From an uncultured beta proteobacterium (lineage in GTDB: Bacteria > Pseudomonadota > Gammaproteobacteria > Burkholderiales > SG8-39), in the NCBI GenBank assembly GCA_903859155.1, contig CAIOLO010000130.1:1-64000 (forward strand): 64,000 nucleotides of DNA, given 5' to 3'. How positions within the stretch are numbered: the stretch's first letter is position 1; each line of letters opens with the position of its first letter. Shown here piece by piece: positions 52,329-61,377 of the stretch. The translations under genes and the position numbers were made by a program. The notes under the pieces are model-generated. The model was not told where the DNA came from and made no database searches. It saw only the letters and a program-made list of their open reading frames with translations.

Positions 52329-52535
52329 ATGGCCACAGGCACTGTGAAATGGTTTAACGACGCCAAGGGTTTCGGTTTTATTACGCCCGACGGCGGCGGC
52401 AAGGATCTTTTTGCGCATTTTTCCGCAATCGGAGGCAGCGGTTTCAAGACACTCAAAGAAAACCAGAAGGTTTCCTTTGACGTGACTACGGGACCCAAGG
52501 GCGACCAGGCGACCAACATCAAGGCGCTGGACTAG
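52329..52535 (+). CDS. csp: Cold-shock protein (CspA family)
   Basis: A 68-residue single cold-shock domain. [12 protein letters not shown] contains RNP1 (KGFGFI, 13-18) and DLFAHF (26-31) is RNP2; [16 protein letters not shown] closes the barrel as usual. It binds single-stranded RNA and DNA and acts as an RNA chaperone in the cytosol. The leader hairpin and long AT-rich upstream region suggest post-transcriptional control. It may be cold-induced or constitutive; sequence alone does not decide. Confidence 0.96.
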   Translation: MATGTVKWFNDAKGFGFITPDGGGKDLFAHFSAIGGSGFKTLKENQKVSFDVTTGPKGDQATNIKALD

Positions 52536-52855
52536 CATATGACTTGCGCGTTGCGCCCAGGTGACTGGGCGCGACGCGCAGCATTGCTGTCTGGCGTTGA
52601 GACGTACGGTTGCCTCTGAACAGTTTGCTTCGCGCATCCTGTTCATCGTCGCTTGCTGCGCATACCAGTTAAGGTTCCGCTGGGGTGTGTTTTTGTTCGC
52701 CCGTAGCTCCTCGCATGCACTGAATCAACTCAGGTTTTCGCTTGGTTTCGCGACAGCCGGAAAATCGATTCGGGGAATTCTTTTCGCCGGGAAAAGCCCG
52801 CGTGGAAAATTCCAACCTGCTCCGCCGTCACTTTCTACGCTCGGCCACCCCGCAC
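52536..52855. other. Intergenic region between csp and a Bug pseudogene
   Basis: About 320 bases without a supported gene. Frames crossing it (for example 52561-53004 plus) have no family content and run antisense into the Bug pseudogene. No clear terminator for csp was found. Confidence 0.5.
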
Positions 52856-53399
52856 CTAATTGGTGCTCTGGATTCCCGCTTGTTTTACCACCCGAATCCA
52901 CTTTTGCCGCTGCTCATTCGCCCACGCGCCAAATTCCTCTGGTGTTCCGCCAGCCGGCATCAAACCCAATGCTTTCATTTTCGATTGCACGTCGGGCACC
53001 TTGATCAGTTCGTTCAACATGCCGTTTGGCAGCACGACGACATCCCGAGGCGTGCCTGCCGGACCCATCAGACCGGTTCCCGAGGTGGAAGTCATGGCGG
53101 GCAATCCAACTTCCGCCATGGTCTGAACTTCGGGAATATCCTGGTGCCACGAAGCTCCGGTCACCGCGAGGGCACGCACTTCGCCGCTGCGGATCCTTGA
53201 GCCCGCAATGTCGAACATCATATCCGCCTCGCCGGACATCACTGCGATCAGTACCGGGTATATCAGTAGGGCCTCCCGCTGCAGAGGGAACGATGATGCG
53301 CACGGGTTTCTGCGAATAGGCTTGCGCACGGCCGTCGGGTGCACCGGCAAAGACCATCGCTGCAACGATGGCAACGGCTCCGAGCATCCGGAACTTCAT
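52856..53399 (-). pseudogene. Bug receptor gene broken by an internal deletion
   Basis: From 53399 the frame gives a signal peptide and AQAYSQKPVRIIVPSAAGGPTD, the normal Bug start (about 46 residues). Near 53261 the reading changes frame, and the other frame carries the family's C-terminal part: LIAVMSGEADMMFDIAGSRIRSGEVRALAVTG, then DVPxx-like PEVQTMAEVGLPA and TPEEFGAWANEQRQKWIRVVKQAGIQ, ending at 52856. Compared with intact paralogues of about 325 residues, some 130-150 central residues, including the ENRxGAxG and VPYKG segments, are missing. It lies directly downstream of the TcuA-like gene. Confidence 0.8.
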
Positions 53400-53485
53400 G
53401 AGTGCTGCCTCTTTACTCCAAAAAGCGTCCTGATTTTCAGTCAGTGACATGGGACCATGTGTCAGTCCGGCGTGCTTCGAGGCGT

Positions 53486-54982
53486 TTAATTCGCTTTGGC
53501 GCGCTCGGCCGCCTGGCGCCCGGCAATACAGCCAAACACGGCTCCGGAGATCAGGCCGCTGCCGCTGCCGTAGTTATGATAATAAATGCCACCCACCAGT
53601 TCGCCGGCTGCGTACAGGCCGGGAATTGATTTTTCGGCCGTATCCTGGACTTCGGAGCGGGTGTTGATCATGAGCCCTCCAAAGGTAAACGTAATCCCGC
53701 AGGTGACCCCATAGGCGTGATACGGTGGCTTGTCCAGAGGCTGTGCCCAGTTGGACTTGTTAATCGCCAACCCTTGCGTACAAAGCCCATCGCGAATGTT
53801 TGGATCGAAAGGAACATTAGGGCGAGCCGCCTCGTTATAGGCTTTGACCGTTTCGAGAAACTTGCGGGCGTTAACGCCTTCGAGTTTCGGCGCCAGTTCC
53901 TCGAAGGTATCCGCCTGCACCTTAGTCATGCGCTTGATCCGGTAGTCCTCGCGCAAGAGGTGCGTGGTCTTCTGGTCGAACACCTGCCAGGCGAACTGAC
54001 CCGGCTGCTTTAGCACTTCCCCGCCGTATTTGGCGTAGGTGAAGGTATGGAAATCCGCGCCCTCGTCGACAAAGCGCTCGCCATTCGCATTGATGTAAAT
54101 GCAGAATGGATACTGGTGCTTCTGAAAGCTGTCACCCACAGTCAAATCGCCGAATGGCGGTGCGTTCATGTCCCACTCGGTGGCATGGCAGCCGGACCAA
54201 TGTCCGGTGGGCATGGCACCGATGGCCAGCGCCATGTTGATACCGACGCCGGTGTTGTATTTGGTGCCGCGTACCTTGGCCAGATCCCAGCCGGGACCGA
54301 GGTAGCGCGTGCGCATTTCAGCATTCGACTGGAAGCCACCGCAGGCGAGGACGACTGCCTTGGCACGAATGAGCGTTGTCTTGCCTTGGCGCTTGGCCAG
54401 AACACCCTTGACGCCGTCATCATCCTGCAGCAGCGACAGAGCCGGCGTTTCGTAGAGCACCGGAATGTTTTCACGCTGCAGGCGCGCGTGCCAGGCCTTG
54501 ACCAGTTCGGCCCCACCTCCCCAGACCTGCACCGCGCCGCCGCCCCAGAACTTGAAGCGGTTGTTGTGCTTGAACCCATGCACGCCGTAGGCAAGCTGGA
54601 AGCGCACGCCCTTGGTCTGCATCCAGCGGGCTGTCTCGAAACTCTTGCGGATCATCACCTCGGTGAGGTCGGGATCCGCGCGGTACTGAGTGAGCCGGCC
54701 CATGTCATCAAAATACTGCTCCTCGGTGTAGGTATCGAGGTCGATGTTGGCCATGTCAGCATCAGTCAGGTCGGGGATAAGCTGCCGAACGTCATCCACG
54801 CCGTTGTATACCGTGCGGAACATTCCTCCGGTATAGGTGGAATTCCCTCCGCGCTGATCCTCGGGTGAGGCCTCCAGCATCAGTACCCGCGCGCCCTTTT
54901 CGTGTGCGGCCACGGCCGCGCAGCAAGCGGCGTTGCCCGCCCCGACGACAACGACATCGGTTTCCATCTCATTACTGCTCAT
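53486..54982 (-). CDS. FAD-dependent tricarballylate dehydrogenase-like protein
   Basis: A 498-residue flavoprotein of the fumarate reductase/succinate dehydrogenase flavoprotein superfamily. The dinucleotide motif VVVVGAGNAACCAA and RGGNSTYTGG at the N terminus, and GLYAAGELVGGIYYHNYGSGSGLISGAVFG at the C terminus, match TcuA, which oxidises tricarballylate to cis-aconitate. GAGGAGG upstream of the ATG at 54982 fixes the start. It follows leuD by about 95 bases and precedes a Bug pseudogene. Other FAD-dependent (de)hydrogenases such as ketosteroid or urocanate enzymes share the fold, so the substrate is inferred. No TcuB-like partner is present. Confidence 0.85.
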   Translation of the reverse strand: MSSNEMETDVVVVGAGNAACCAAVAAHEKGARVLMLEASPEDQRGGNSTYTGGMFRTVYNGVDDVRQLIPDLTDADMANIDLDTYTEEQYFDDMGRLTQYRADPDLTEVMIRKSFETARWMQTKGVRFQLAYGVHGFKHNNRFKFWGGGAVQVWGGGAELVKAWHARLQRENIPVLYETPALSLLQDDDGVKGVLAKRQGKTTLIRAKAVVLACGGFQSNAEMRTRYLGPGWDLAKVRGTKYNTGVGINMALAIGAMPTGHWSGCHATEWDMNAPPFGDLTVGDSFQKHQYPFCIYINANGERFVDEGADFHTFTYAKYGGEVLKQPGQFAWQVFDQKTTHLLREDYRIKRMTKVQADTFEELAPKLEGVNARKFLETVKAYNEAARPNVPFDPNIRDGLCTQGLAINKSNWAQPLDKPPYHAYGVTCGITFTFGGLMINTRSEVQDTAEKSIPGLYAAGELVGGIYYHNYGSGSGLISGAVFGCIAGRQAAERAKAN

Positions 54983-55078
54983 CAGTTCCTCCTCATGCAC
55001 CGCTGTGCGACGGATATGTCGGCAGCGGATTCATAAATCGCGGCAAGTCGCCAATTGTGGAACCCCGGATCTTTGTGT

Positions 55079-55723
55079 TCAAGATCGAGTACTGGATACG
55101 GGATCCTGAAGCTGGGCCGAGAGCCAAGGGAATTCCGCATCGTAGGCATTCTCGAAAGCAATCAATTCGCTGCCGTAGGTATCGGTCACGGAAACCTCAT
55201 CCAACCCCTTGACCAGGCACATCTTCTGAATACCGCCAATGTCGAAAGCGAAGGACATGCTCTCGGCGATGACCTTCTGCTCAAGCAAATCGACCGTGAC
55301 CGTCGCACCCGGTCGCGGCAGCAAATACGCGAACAACTTGTCAACGTCACCCTCTGCGAGTCTGATGGGCAACAGCCCACGCTTGAAGCAGTTATTGAAA
55401 AAAATGTCGCCAAACGACGGCGCAATCAACGCCCGCAGTCCGAATGACCACACCGACATCACAGCACTCTCCCGCGAAGACCCTATGCCGAAGTTGCGCC
55501 TTGCCACGAGAATCTTCGCCCCCTGATAACCGGGCTTATTGAAAATGAAATCCGGATTCGGCAGATCATCAGTAAGGAATCGACGGTCATGAAACAGGAC
55601 ACGCTCGTGCCCCGGCCCTATCGGCAGTTTGCTAAATCGGCCGGGAACGAGCTGATCGGTATCCACGTTGGTTTCATCAAACGGTATGGCGACGGAGGTC
55701 AGCCGGGTGAAGGATTCGGCCAT
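55079..55723 (-). CDS. leuD: 3-isopropylmalate dehydratase small subunit (LeuD-like)
   Basis: A 214-residue swivelling-domain subunit of the aconitase superfamily. IPFDETNVDTDQLVPGRF, ILVARRNFGIGSSRESAVMSV and FGDIFFNNCFKRGLLPIRL are the LeuD hallmarks. The start at 55723, two bases after the leuC stop, has GGAG nine bases upstream; a TTG at 55729 is possible. It pairs with the large subunit encoded just before. In leucine synthesis leuB normally follows; here a TcuA-like gene does, which suggests another (de)hydratase role. Confidence 0.9.
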   Translation of the reverse strand: MAESFTRLTSVAIPFDETNVDTDQLVPGRFSKLPIGPGHERVLFHDRRFLTDDLPNPDFIFNKPGYQGAKILVARRNFGIGSSRESAVMSVWSFGLRALIAPSFGDIFFNNCFKRGLLPIRLAEGDVDKLFAYLLPRPGATVTVDLLEQKVIAESMSFAFDIGGIQKMCLVKGLDEVSVTDTYGSELIAFENAYDAEFPWLSAQLQDPVSSTRS

Positions 55724-55725
55724 GA

Positions 55726-57129
55726 TCAAATCTCCGTGAGATTGCGGACGTCGACGATGCGACCTGTCAGGGCCGCGGCTGCCGCCGTCGCCGGGCTTAC
55801 CAGATGGGTGCGGCTATCGGGACCCTGCCGCCCCTTGTAATTGCGGTTTGAAGTCGAAGCGCAACGCTCCCCGGGAAGAACAATGTCCCCGTTGACACAG
55901 GTGCAGGACGAGCAACCGGAGTCGCGCCATTCAAACCCGGCCGCAAGGAAGATGCGGTCAAGGCCTTCCTCCTCCGCCTGGCGCTTCACCGAGCGCGACC
56001 CTGGCACCACTATCGTCGGAACGATTGCGTGTCCTCTCCGGGCGATGCCGGCCGCCAGTCGAAGATCCTCGATGCGGGCATTGGTGCACGAACCGATGAA
56101 GACGCGGTCGATCGGTATTTCCGACAGCCGCGTACCCGGCTTCAAATCCATATAGTCAAGCGCTGACTGCATCGTTTCACGACGCATCAAATCGGGTTCG
56201 TCGAGGGGATCGGGTACCACGTCGTTTACTGCTGCGACCTGCGAAGGATTGGTACCCCATGACACCTGCGGAGCAACCCGTGCCGCGTCGACTTCCACCT
56301 CTCGGTCGAAGCATGCACCGGCGCCGGTGGCCAGCGTCTTCCAATAGGCGATTGCTTTTTCCCATAAGGCGCCAGTCGGCGCGTAGGGTCTGCCGGCAAG
56401 GTATTCGAAGGTCGTGTCGTCAGGTGCAATCATGCCACCGCGCGCGCCTGCCTCGGTGGTCAGATTGCACAGCGTCATGCGCTGCTCCATCGAGAGCGCA
56501 CGGATCGCAGGACCTGCATATTCGATGAAATAGCCGATACCACCATCATTGCCGATGGCGCGAATGATGCAGAGCGCAAGGTCCTTTGCTGTTGCCCCCG
56601 GACCGAGCAGGCCATTGACAACGATCCTCATGCGCTTGGGCGTTTTCTGCCACAAAGTCTGCGTCGCCAGGATATGCGCTAGTTCGGAAGAACCTGTACC
56701 GAAGGCAAGAGCCCCGAAAGCACCATGCGTGCAGGTATGCGAGTCGCCACCGACGATGATCATTCCCGGCAGCGTGATTCCGAGTTCCGGCCCGACCACG
56801 TGCAGGATGCCCTGAAGCGGATCCTCATTGCCAAACAGAGTGAGGCCCTGTTCGCGGGCATTACGCTCCATCTGCGCAATCTCATTGCGGTTCTCGACAA
56901 TTTCAATCCCCGCCAATCCCTTTTCGCGCCCCACGGTCGGCACATAGTGATCGGCGCAGGCAATCGCATTGCGGGGCCGGCGGGCGCGCCGCTTCATGGC
57001 GGCAAGACTGCGGAAGGCGTGATTGGCCCCTTCGTGAAGCAAAACACGGTCGATGTAGATCAGGGCCTCGTCCAGCTGGCGGGTGACTATATGGCGCTGC
57101 CATACCTTATCGAACAGTGTGTCGCCCAC
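55726..57129 (-). CDS. leuC: 3-isopropylmalate dehydratase large subunit (LeuC-like)
   Basis: A 467-residue 4Fe-4S hydro-lyase subunit of normal length. GDSHTCTHGAFGALAFGTGSSELAHILATQTL, the cluster cysteines in GSCTNARIEDLR and CSSCTCVN, and GERCASTSNRNYKGRQG are intact. The pair isomerises 2- to 3-isopropylmalate or a related citrate-like acid. GTG at 57129, with AGGGAG upstream, gives the usual N terminus (GDTLFDKVWQRHIV); the frame to 57231 is too long. Neighbours TcuA-like and Bug point to tricarboxylate catabolism rather than leucine synthesis. Confidence 0.9.
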   Translation of the reverse strand: MGDTLFDKVWQRHIVTRQLDEALIYIDRVLLHEGANHAFRSLAAMKRRARRPRNAIACADHYVPTVGREKGLAGIEIVENRNEIAQMERNAREQGLTLFGNEDPLQGILHVVGPELGITLPGMIIVGGDSHTCTHGAFGALAFGTGSSELAHILATQTLWQKTPKRMRIVVNGLLGPGATAKDLALCIIRAIGNDGGIGYFIEYAGPAIRALSMEQRMTLCNLTTEAGARGGMIAPDDTTFEYLAGRPYAPTGALWEKAIAYWKTLATGAGACFDREVEVDAARVAPQVSWGTNPSQVAAVNDVVPDPLDEPDLMRRETMQSALDYMDLKPGTRLSEIPIDRVFIGSCTNARIEDLRLAAGIARRGHAIVPTIVVPGSRSVKRQAEEEGLDRIFLAAGFEWRDSGCSSCTCVNGDIVLPGERCASTSNRNYKGRQGPDSRTHLVSPATAAAAALTGRIVDVRNLTEI

Positions 57130-57580
57130 TATAAGCTCCCTGGAATCAGGCCGATCGGATTGATTTCGCTGCGATTGCTGCCACGGTAACCGGCCTGCCG
57201 ATGAATGTTGTCCGCATTCTCTATTACGCACATTGACTTAGATCAAAGCGCACCCTTCAACGCCTGGACGAGCGGCAAGACGTGCACACAATTGTCTTCG
57301 CGTATCGCAAGCGCGCAACAGGTCGCGTGCTCTGAATCCGACAAACAGCTTTTCGCGACTCAGGCGTGAAAAGCAGATTTCGCCGTAGTCATCGCTGCGA
57401 GCGACGCACATGACTCAGATCACTCGCGGGGAGTTGCGCGAGACCAAGGCCAGCAGTTTGATCGGTAGCTTGCAACGGCTGGAAAACCACGACTTAGTTG
57501 GCCACGATCCCGACCATCATCCCGGGACCGACCTGGGATTGATGCTTTACCAGGGGCTGCTGCCCCAAAAGTGACGGGCG
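57130..57580. other. Intergenic region upstream of leuC
   Basis: About 450 bases between the leuC start and the stop of the next Bug gene. It should contain the promoter of the leuC-leuD operon. A 54-codon plus-strand frame at 57410-57574 (MTQITRGELRE...) and short minus-strand frames exist, but none has a ribosome site or family match I can support. It may include decayed coding sequence. Confidence 0.45.
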
Positions 57581-58543
57581 CTAATCCAGCTGAATTCCCA
57601 CCAAAGGCACCATCCTGCGGTACAACTCCAGGTCACGCTTCATGAGCGCGGCGAATTCCTCCGGCATGTTTCCAAATACCTCCATGCCGCCGGCGCTCAA
57701 ACCCTTTATAACGTCCGGTGCGTTGAGCGCCTTGACGATTTCGGCATGCACGCGCGCGAGAAGGGACGCATTCATTCCTGCCGGCCCATAAAACCCCAGC
57801 CAGTCCGCAGGCCGCTCCACCCCGGGCAGCGCCTCTGCGATGGCGGGAACATTCGGCAACTCGGCTACGCGCTTTTCCCCGAGTATTGCCACAGCTCGAG
57901 CGCGTCCCGTTCTCACTGCCGCCATACCCGAATTGTTACTGAGCAATGCGACCGGCACCTCTCCCGCAGCGACTGCCTGCGCGGCCTGCGCGCCGCCTTT
58001 ATAGGGCACATGCACCATGCTCACGCCCGCGGCGAGCTTGACGATTTCACCCATGAAATGAAATGACGAGCCCACGCCCGTCGTGCCGTAGGATAATTTT
58101 CCGGGATTCATCTTGCCGTATTTGATCAACTCCTCGAACGAACCGGCGACGAACGCCGTGTTGACCAGCATGATGCCCGGCTGGGTAACCGCAGCCGTAA
58201 TTGCCGTGAAATCCTTCAAGGGATCATATGCCGCATTGCGGGAACTGAACACTATTGAGCTCAGTATGGCCGACGAGGTAATCAACAGCGTATAGCCGTC
58301 AGGCACGGCGTGCGCTACGGCTGCAGCCCCGATCGTGCCACCTGCCCCGGCGCGATTCTCGACCACGACTGGCTGCCCCAGGGAATTGCTCATTTTCGGC
58401 GCCACCAAGCGGGCAACTATGTCGGTCGAACCTCCCGGCGCATAAGGCGAGATGATACGGATGGGCTTGAAAGGATACGGCTGCGCGATTGCGGCCGATG
58501 CCACCAACAATAAACCTGCAGCGAAGCTCGCTTTTACCGACAT
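57581..58543 (-). CDS. Bug/TctC-family periplasmic solute receptor
   Basis: A 320-residue receptor. The signal peptide ends near AAIAQ, then PYPFKPIRIISPYAPGGSTD, VVENRAGAGGTIGAAAVAHAVPDGYT, YDPLKDFTAI and VHVPYKGGAQ follow in family order, with the late MPEEFAAL segment. It lies 32 bases after the amidohydrolase gene on the same strand, forming an enzyme-receptor pair like the UbiD-Bug unit, so it probably imports the acid handled by that enzyme. Confidence 0.93.
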   Translation of the reverse strand: MSVKASFAAGLLLVASAAIAQPYPFKPIRIISPYAPGGSTDIVARLVAPKMSNSLGQPVVVENRAGAGGTIGAAAVAHAVPDGYTLLITSSAILSSIVFSSRNAAYDPLKDFTAITAAVTQPGIMLVNTAFVAGSFEELIKYGKMNPGKLSYGTTGVGSSFHFMGEIVKLAAGVSMVHVPYKGGAQAAQAVAAGEVPVALLSNNSGMAAVRTGRARAVAILGEKRVAELPNVPAIAEALPGVERPADWLGFYGPAGMNASLLARVHAEIVKALNAPDVIKGLSAGGMEVFGNMPEEFAALMKRDLELYRRMVPLVGIQLD

Positions 58544-58575
58544 TTATCTACTCCTTCCTGACCTCGCGCGCGGAT

Positions 58576-59553
58576 CTACAGCCCCAGCAATTCCATGCCA
58601 TTTTTGCCCAGAATACCGTCGATCGATGCCTTGTCCAGATCAAGCTTTCTGATGACCTCGATGTATTCCTTCATGCCTTTTGGATCATCGACAAAATTGG
58701 GAGGGTAGTCCGTACCGAAAAGCAGGCGTTTGGGACTGATGTTGGTCAATGCGCACTGCACACTCTGCAGTCCAATTTCGCGACCCGCCATGTTGAAGTA
58801 GAGCTTTTGGAAATGCTCGTTGAACCTTTCCAGGTAGGGTTCGCTGATAAGCGGCTTGTCGTTCCAGAATTTCGCCCCCCAAAAGCCTATATAACGATCC
58901 AAGCGTTCCTTGATTGACGAAATACCGCCCCCGAAGTGGCCAATGATGAACTTGAGTTCAGGGAACTCTTCCAACACGCCTCCAAGGCAGATTCTGGAGG
59001 TGGCCAGTGCAAGGTCAAATTCCCTGACTATGGTCCGGTTAAGGTCGTAAGGCGCATTGCAGGCGTCGAACCCCGGTGCAGCCAGGGAAACATGCACGAA
59101 TATGGGAACCTTAAGCTTCAGGACCTTTTCATAAAAGGGCCAGAACGCATGGGAATCCAACGCCTGCCCGTCTTCCTGCGCCCTGATGGTCACTCCCTTC
59201 ATCCCAAATTCCAGGACAGCCCGATCAAGCTCATCCAATGCCGCCTTGCCGCGCAAAGGCAGAGTGCTGGCAAAGCCGACGAGTCTCGTCGGGTACTGCC
59301 TTATCACCTTTGAACAGGATTCGTTAAAGAGCTTTGCCTCATCAAGGTCATCGAGATTTTTCGAAAGTACTGCCATGTCGATGCCTGCCATGTCCATGTA
59401 CTTTAAATGCAACTCGATATCATGGTCGGCATCGTACAAAGGCCGTATTTCCTTGCCCTCGGGTGAAAACATGCGAACGACCTGGCCCTTCTTACCGCCC
59501 CGCTTGGTCCAGGTCTCTATGGGTGTGTAATGGTGTTCAAAATCGATGATCAT
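58576..59553 (-). CDS. Amidohydrolase-family protein
   Basis: A 325-residue amidohydrolase_2 protein. IDFEHHYTP (Glu6, His7, His8), PIFVHV, IIGHFGGG and LLFGTDYPP give the metal and catalytic positions; the EHH start resembles the EEHF type more than DVHHH. A hydrolase or non-oxidative decarboxylase of a cyclic or aromatic acid is expected. GGAGTTTTG immediately before the ATG at 59553 fixes the start; the frame to 59778 is rejected. First gene of a two-gene unit with the following Bug receptor. Confidence 0.85.
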   Translation of the reverse strand: MIIDFEHHYTPIETWTKRGGKKGQVVRMFSPEGKEIRPLYDADHDIELHLKYMDMAGIDMAVLSKNLDDLDEAKLFNESCSKVIRQYPTRLVGFASTLPLRGKAALDELDRAVLEFGMKGVTIRAQEDGQALDSHAFWPFYEKVLKLKVPIFVHVSLAAPGFDACNAPYDLNRTIVREFDLALATSRICLGGVLEEFPELKFIIGHFGGGISSIKERLDRYIGFWGAKFWNDKPLISEPYLERFNEHFQKLYFNMAGREIGLQSVQCALTNISPKRLLFGTDYPPNFVDDPKGMKEYIEVIRKLDLDKASIDGILGKNGMELLGL

Positions 59554-59671
59554 CAAAACTCCATGATTTGTTACATCAATGGCGCTGGAAGTCGGCCAGC
59601 GTGGAACATGCCATGTTCTTCGTGATCTTCTTGCAGCGCCTTGACCTAGATCAAGGCCCGCCAAGCACACC

Positions 59672-60751
59672 TCAGGACCCTGACCTGCCCACCACTGTTT
59701 GCAGATAAGCGGTTCGCGCATGCTTTTCCATTTCCGCCAATCGCCTGACCTCGGAATAAAACGCGCCCATGTCGCCACCGTGATTGTTGATCAGCGCTGA
59801 AAAGGCCGGAACGTAATCGGCATATACCGCGATCGAAGCGAGCAACGCATTGTTCGCGCCTTGGGCGAAAAAGCGGTCATATCCGGCGAAACCGCCCCAG
59901 GTTTTCTTAAGCTTTTCATAGTCGCGTTGCAGGATGTCGAACTGGCGTGATTTGCCATCCCTTTTTTCCGTCTCGCCCGCCGCGGAGGCATAAAGTCCGG
60001 CGAGTATGTCGCGATGATGAATCATCAGTGCAATGAATTCGGCGCGACGCCGCTGCGATACGGCCCAGCGCCGCTTTTCTTCACCCGCCTGCGCCCCGTC
60101 CTGCCTTTCAAGCCAGCGACGAACGCCCTCCAGCTCGACCGCAACCGCAAAGGATTCATTGAACTGAGTATCGTCGCGAACGTACACCACCTGATGCGCC
60201 AGTTCATGAAACACAATACGCGCGACCTCTCCCTCCGGAAAACCGACAAACGTCGAAAGCACCGGATCGTCAAACCAGCCCAGCGTAGAATATGCGGATA
60301 CGCCACCCAGGTAAGCGTCTAACCCCTCATCGGCAAGCTGACGCGCATAGGCACGTGCGTCGGCTTCTACATAAAAACCGCGGTAGGGAACGCAACCCGC
60401 GAAGGGAAAGCACGATTCTGCACCGCGCACGGAAAACTCCGGGGCGGCAAATACGTTCCATATCACGTAGGCGCGGCCCAGATCGGCATAGCGGCGAAAG
60501 CTCCCGTTGTCCGGCAATGCGAGTTCGTGGCTCGCAAAATCACGCATACCCGCAATCCGGTCCAACTGGACGCGCAGGGCTCCTTTGGAACCTGGATCGG
60601 CGATTGCATCCTCAAATGACGTTGCGCGACGCATCACTTCCAGATGCCCGTCGATGGCCTGAAAATAATAGCCGACCGTATTGCAGCCCGAGACGCCAAG
60701 CAATGCGCAGATTGCCGGTACCGCAAGCGCCTTCATTGCATGCCTGTTCAT
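59672..60751 (-). CDS. Lipoprotein zinc aminopeptidase (Aminopep family)
   Basis: A 359-residue protein beginning with a lipoprotein signal; the lipobox GVSGC puts the acylated Cys at residue 23. HELAH at 182-186 is an HExxH zinc motif, with a downstream Glu in FNESFAVAVE as third ligand. VGYYFQAIDGHLEVM and YRGFYVEADARAYARQL are typical of the proteobacterial predicted-aminopeptidase family (PF10023). It should sit on a periplasmic membrane face. The start at 60751 overlaps the stop of the alpha/beta hydrolase gene (ATGA), implying coupling. Actual peptidase activity is a family prediction. Confidence 0.87.
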   Translation of the reverse strand: MNRHAMKALAVPAICALLGVSGCNTVGYYFQAIDGHLEVMRRATSFEDAIADPGSKGALRVQLDRIAGMRDFASHELALPDNGSFRRYADLGRAYVIWNVFAAPEFSVRGAESCFPFAGCVPYRGFYVEADARAYARQLADEGLDAYLGGVSAYSTLGWFDDPVLSTFVGFPEGEVARIVFHELAHQVVYVRDDTQFNESFAVAVELEGVRRWLERQDGAQAGEEKRRWAVSQRRRAEFIALMIHHRDILAGLYASAAGETEKRDGKSRQFDILQRDYEKLKKTWGGFAGYDRFFAQGANNALLASIAVYADYVPAFSALINNHGGDMGAFYSEVRRLAEMEKHARTAYLQTVVGRSGS

Positions 60752-61374
60752 TTCAGAAACCTGCCGGTCTTCAGGAACAAAGTCGCCTGCCGCGCCACCT
60801 CTGCGGATATCAGCATCATGGAATGACTCACATGGAGCACGATATGATCGCGCAGACCGGCTATCCGCGTTTCCTCTACGGTAACGACGCCATCGCTCGG
60901 ACCGTCGAGGGAGGTAAACAACGACCCGAGACCAAACGCATGGTCGCCGGCAATTGCGCCGACTTCGAAGTTTCCCGGGACCGACTGCGAAAATGGCGCC
61001 AGCCACAGATCCCGGCTGCTCCCCAGCACCCCCCCCCAAGGCTGGCTGTCCAGTTGCCGCGCCGCCTGACAACCCATAGCAGGCGTCCCGAGCAGCAGCG
61101 CCCGACCCATTCGTTCGCCGGTTGCATTCTGGAGATAGCGAAGAATGATCACACCTCCCAGGCTATGACCCAGCAGGTGAATCCTGTCCGCTTCGACTTT
61201 GACAACCGTCTCGGCAAGGGTGGCCACGTGCGTTTCGGGTGAGTCGCTCATCGAGTGCAATGTCAGCGACTGCGTACCGAATCCCGCCTCGCTTAGCTCG
61301 TCCTCAAGCCACTTCATCGCCCAAGGCCCCATCCACAACCCATGAAGAAGAAGCACCACTTGTCTAGTTGCCAT
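60748..61374 (-). CDS. Alpha/beta hydrolase (lipase-like)
   Basis: A 208-residue cytosolic alpha/beta hydrolase. VLLLHGLWMGPWAM forms the oxyanion-hole region and GHSLGG carries the nucleophile Ser71. Later SDGVVTVEET and the VSHSMML histidine fit the Asp and His of the triad, as in PGAP1-like or lipase-like proteins. It is the middle gene of an operon, three bases after the MFS gene and overlapping the aminopeptidase gene. Substrate unknown. Confidence 0.87.
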   Translation of the reverse strand: MATRQVVLLLHGLWMGPWAMKWLEDELSEAGFGTQSLTLHSMSDSPETHVATLAETVVKVEADRIHLLGHSLGGVIILRYLQNATGERMGRALLLGTPAMGCQAARQLDSQPWGGVLGSSRDLWLAPFSQSVPGNFEVGAIAGDHAFGLGSLFTSLDGPSDGVVTVEETRIAGLRDHIVLHVSHSMMLISAEVARQATLFLKTGRFLK

Positions 61375-61377
61375 AGG

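Noticed and set aside
52122-52646. 174-codon minus-strand frame
   Set aside because: It is antisense to the well-supported cold-shock gene.
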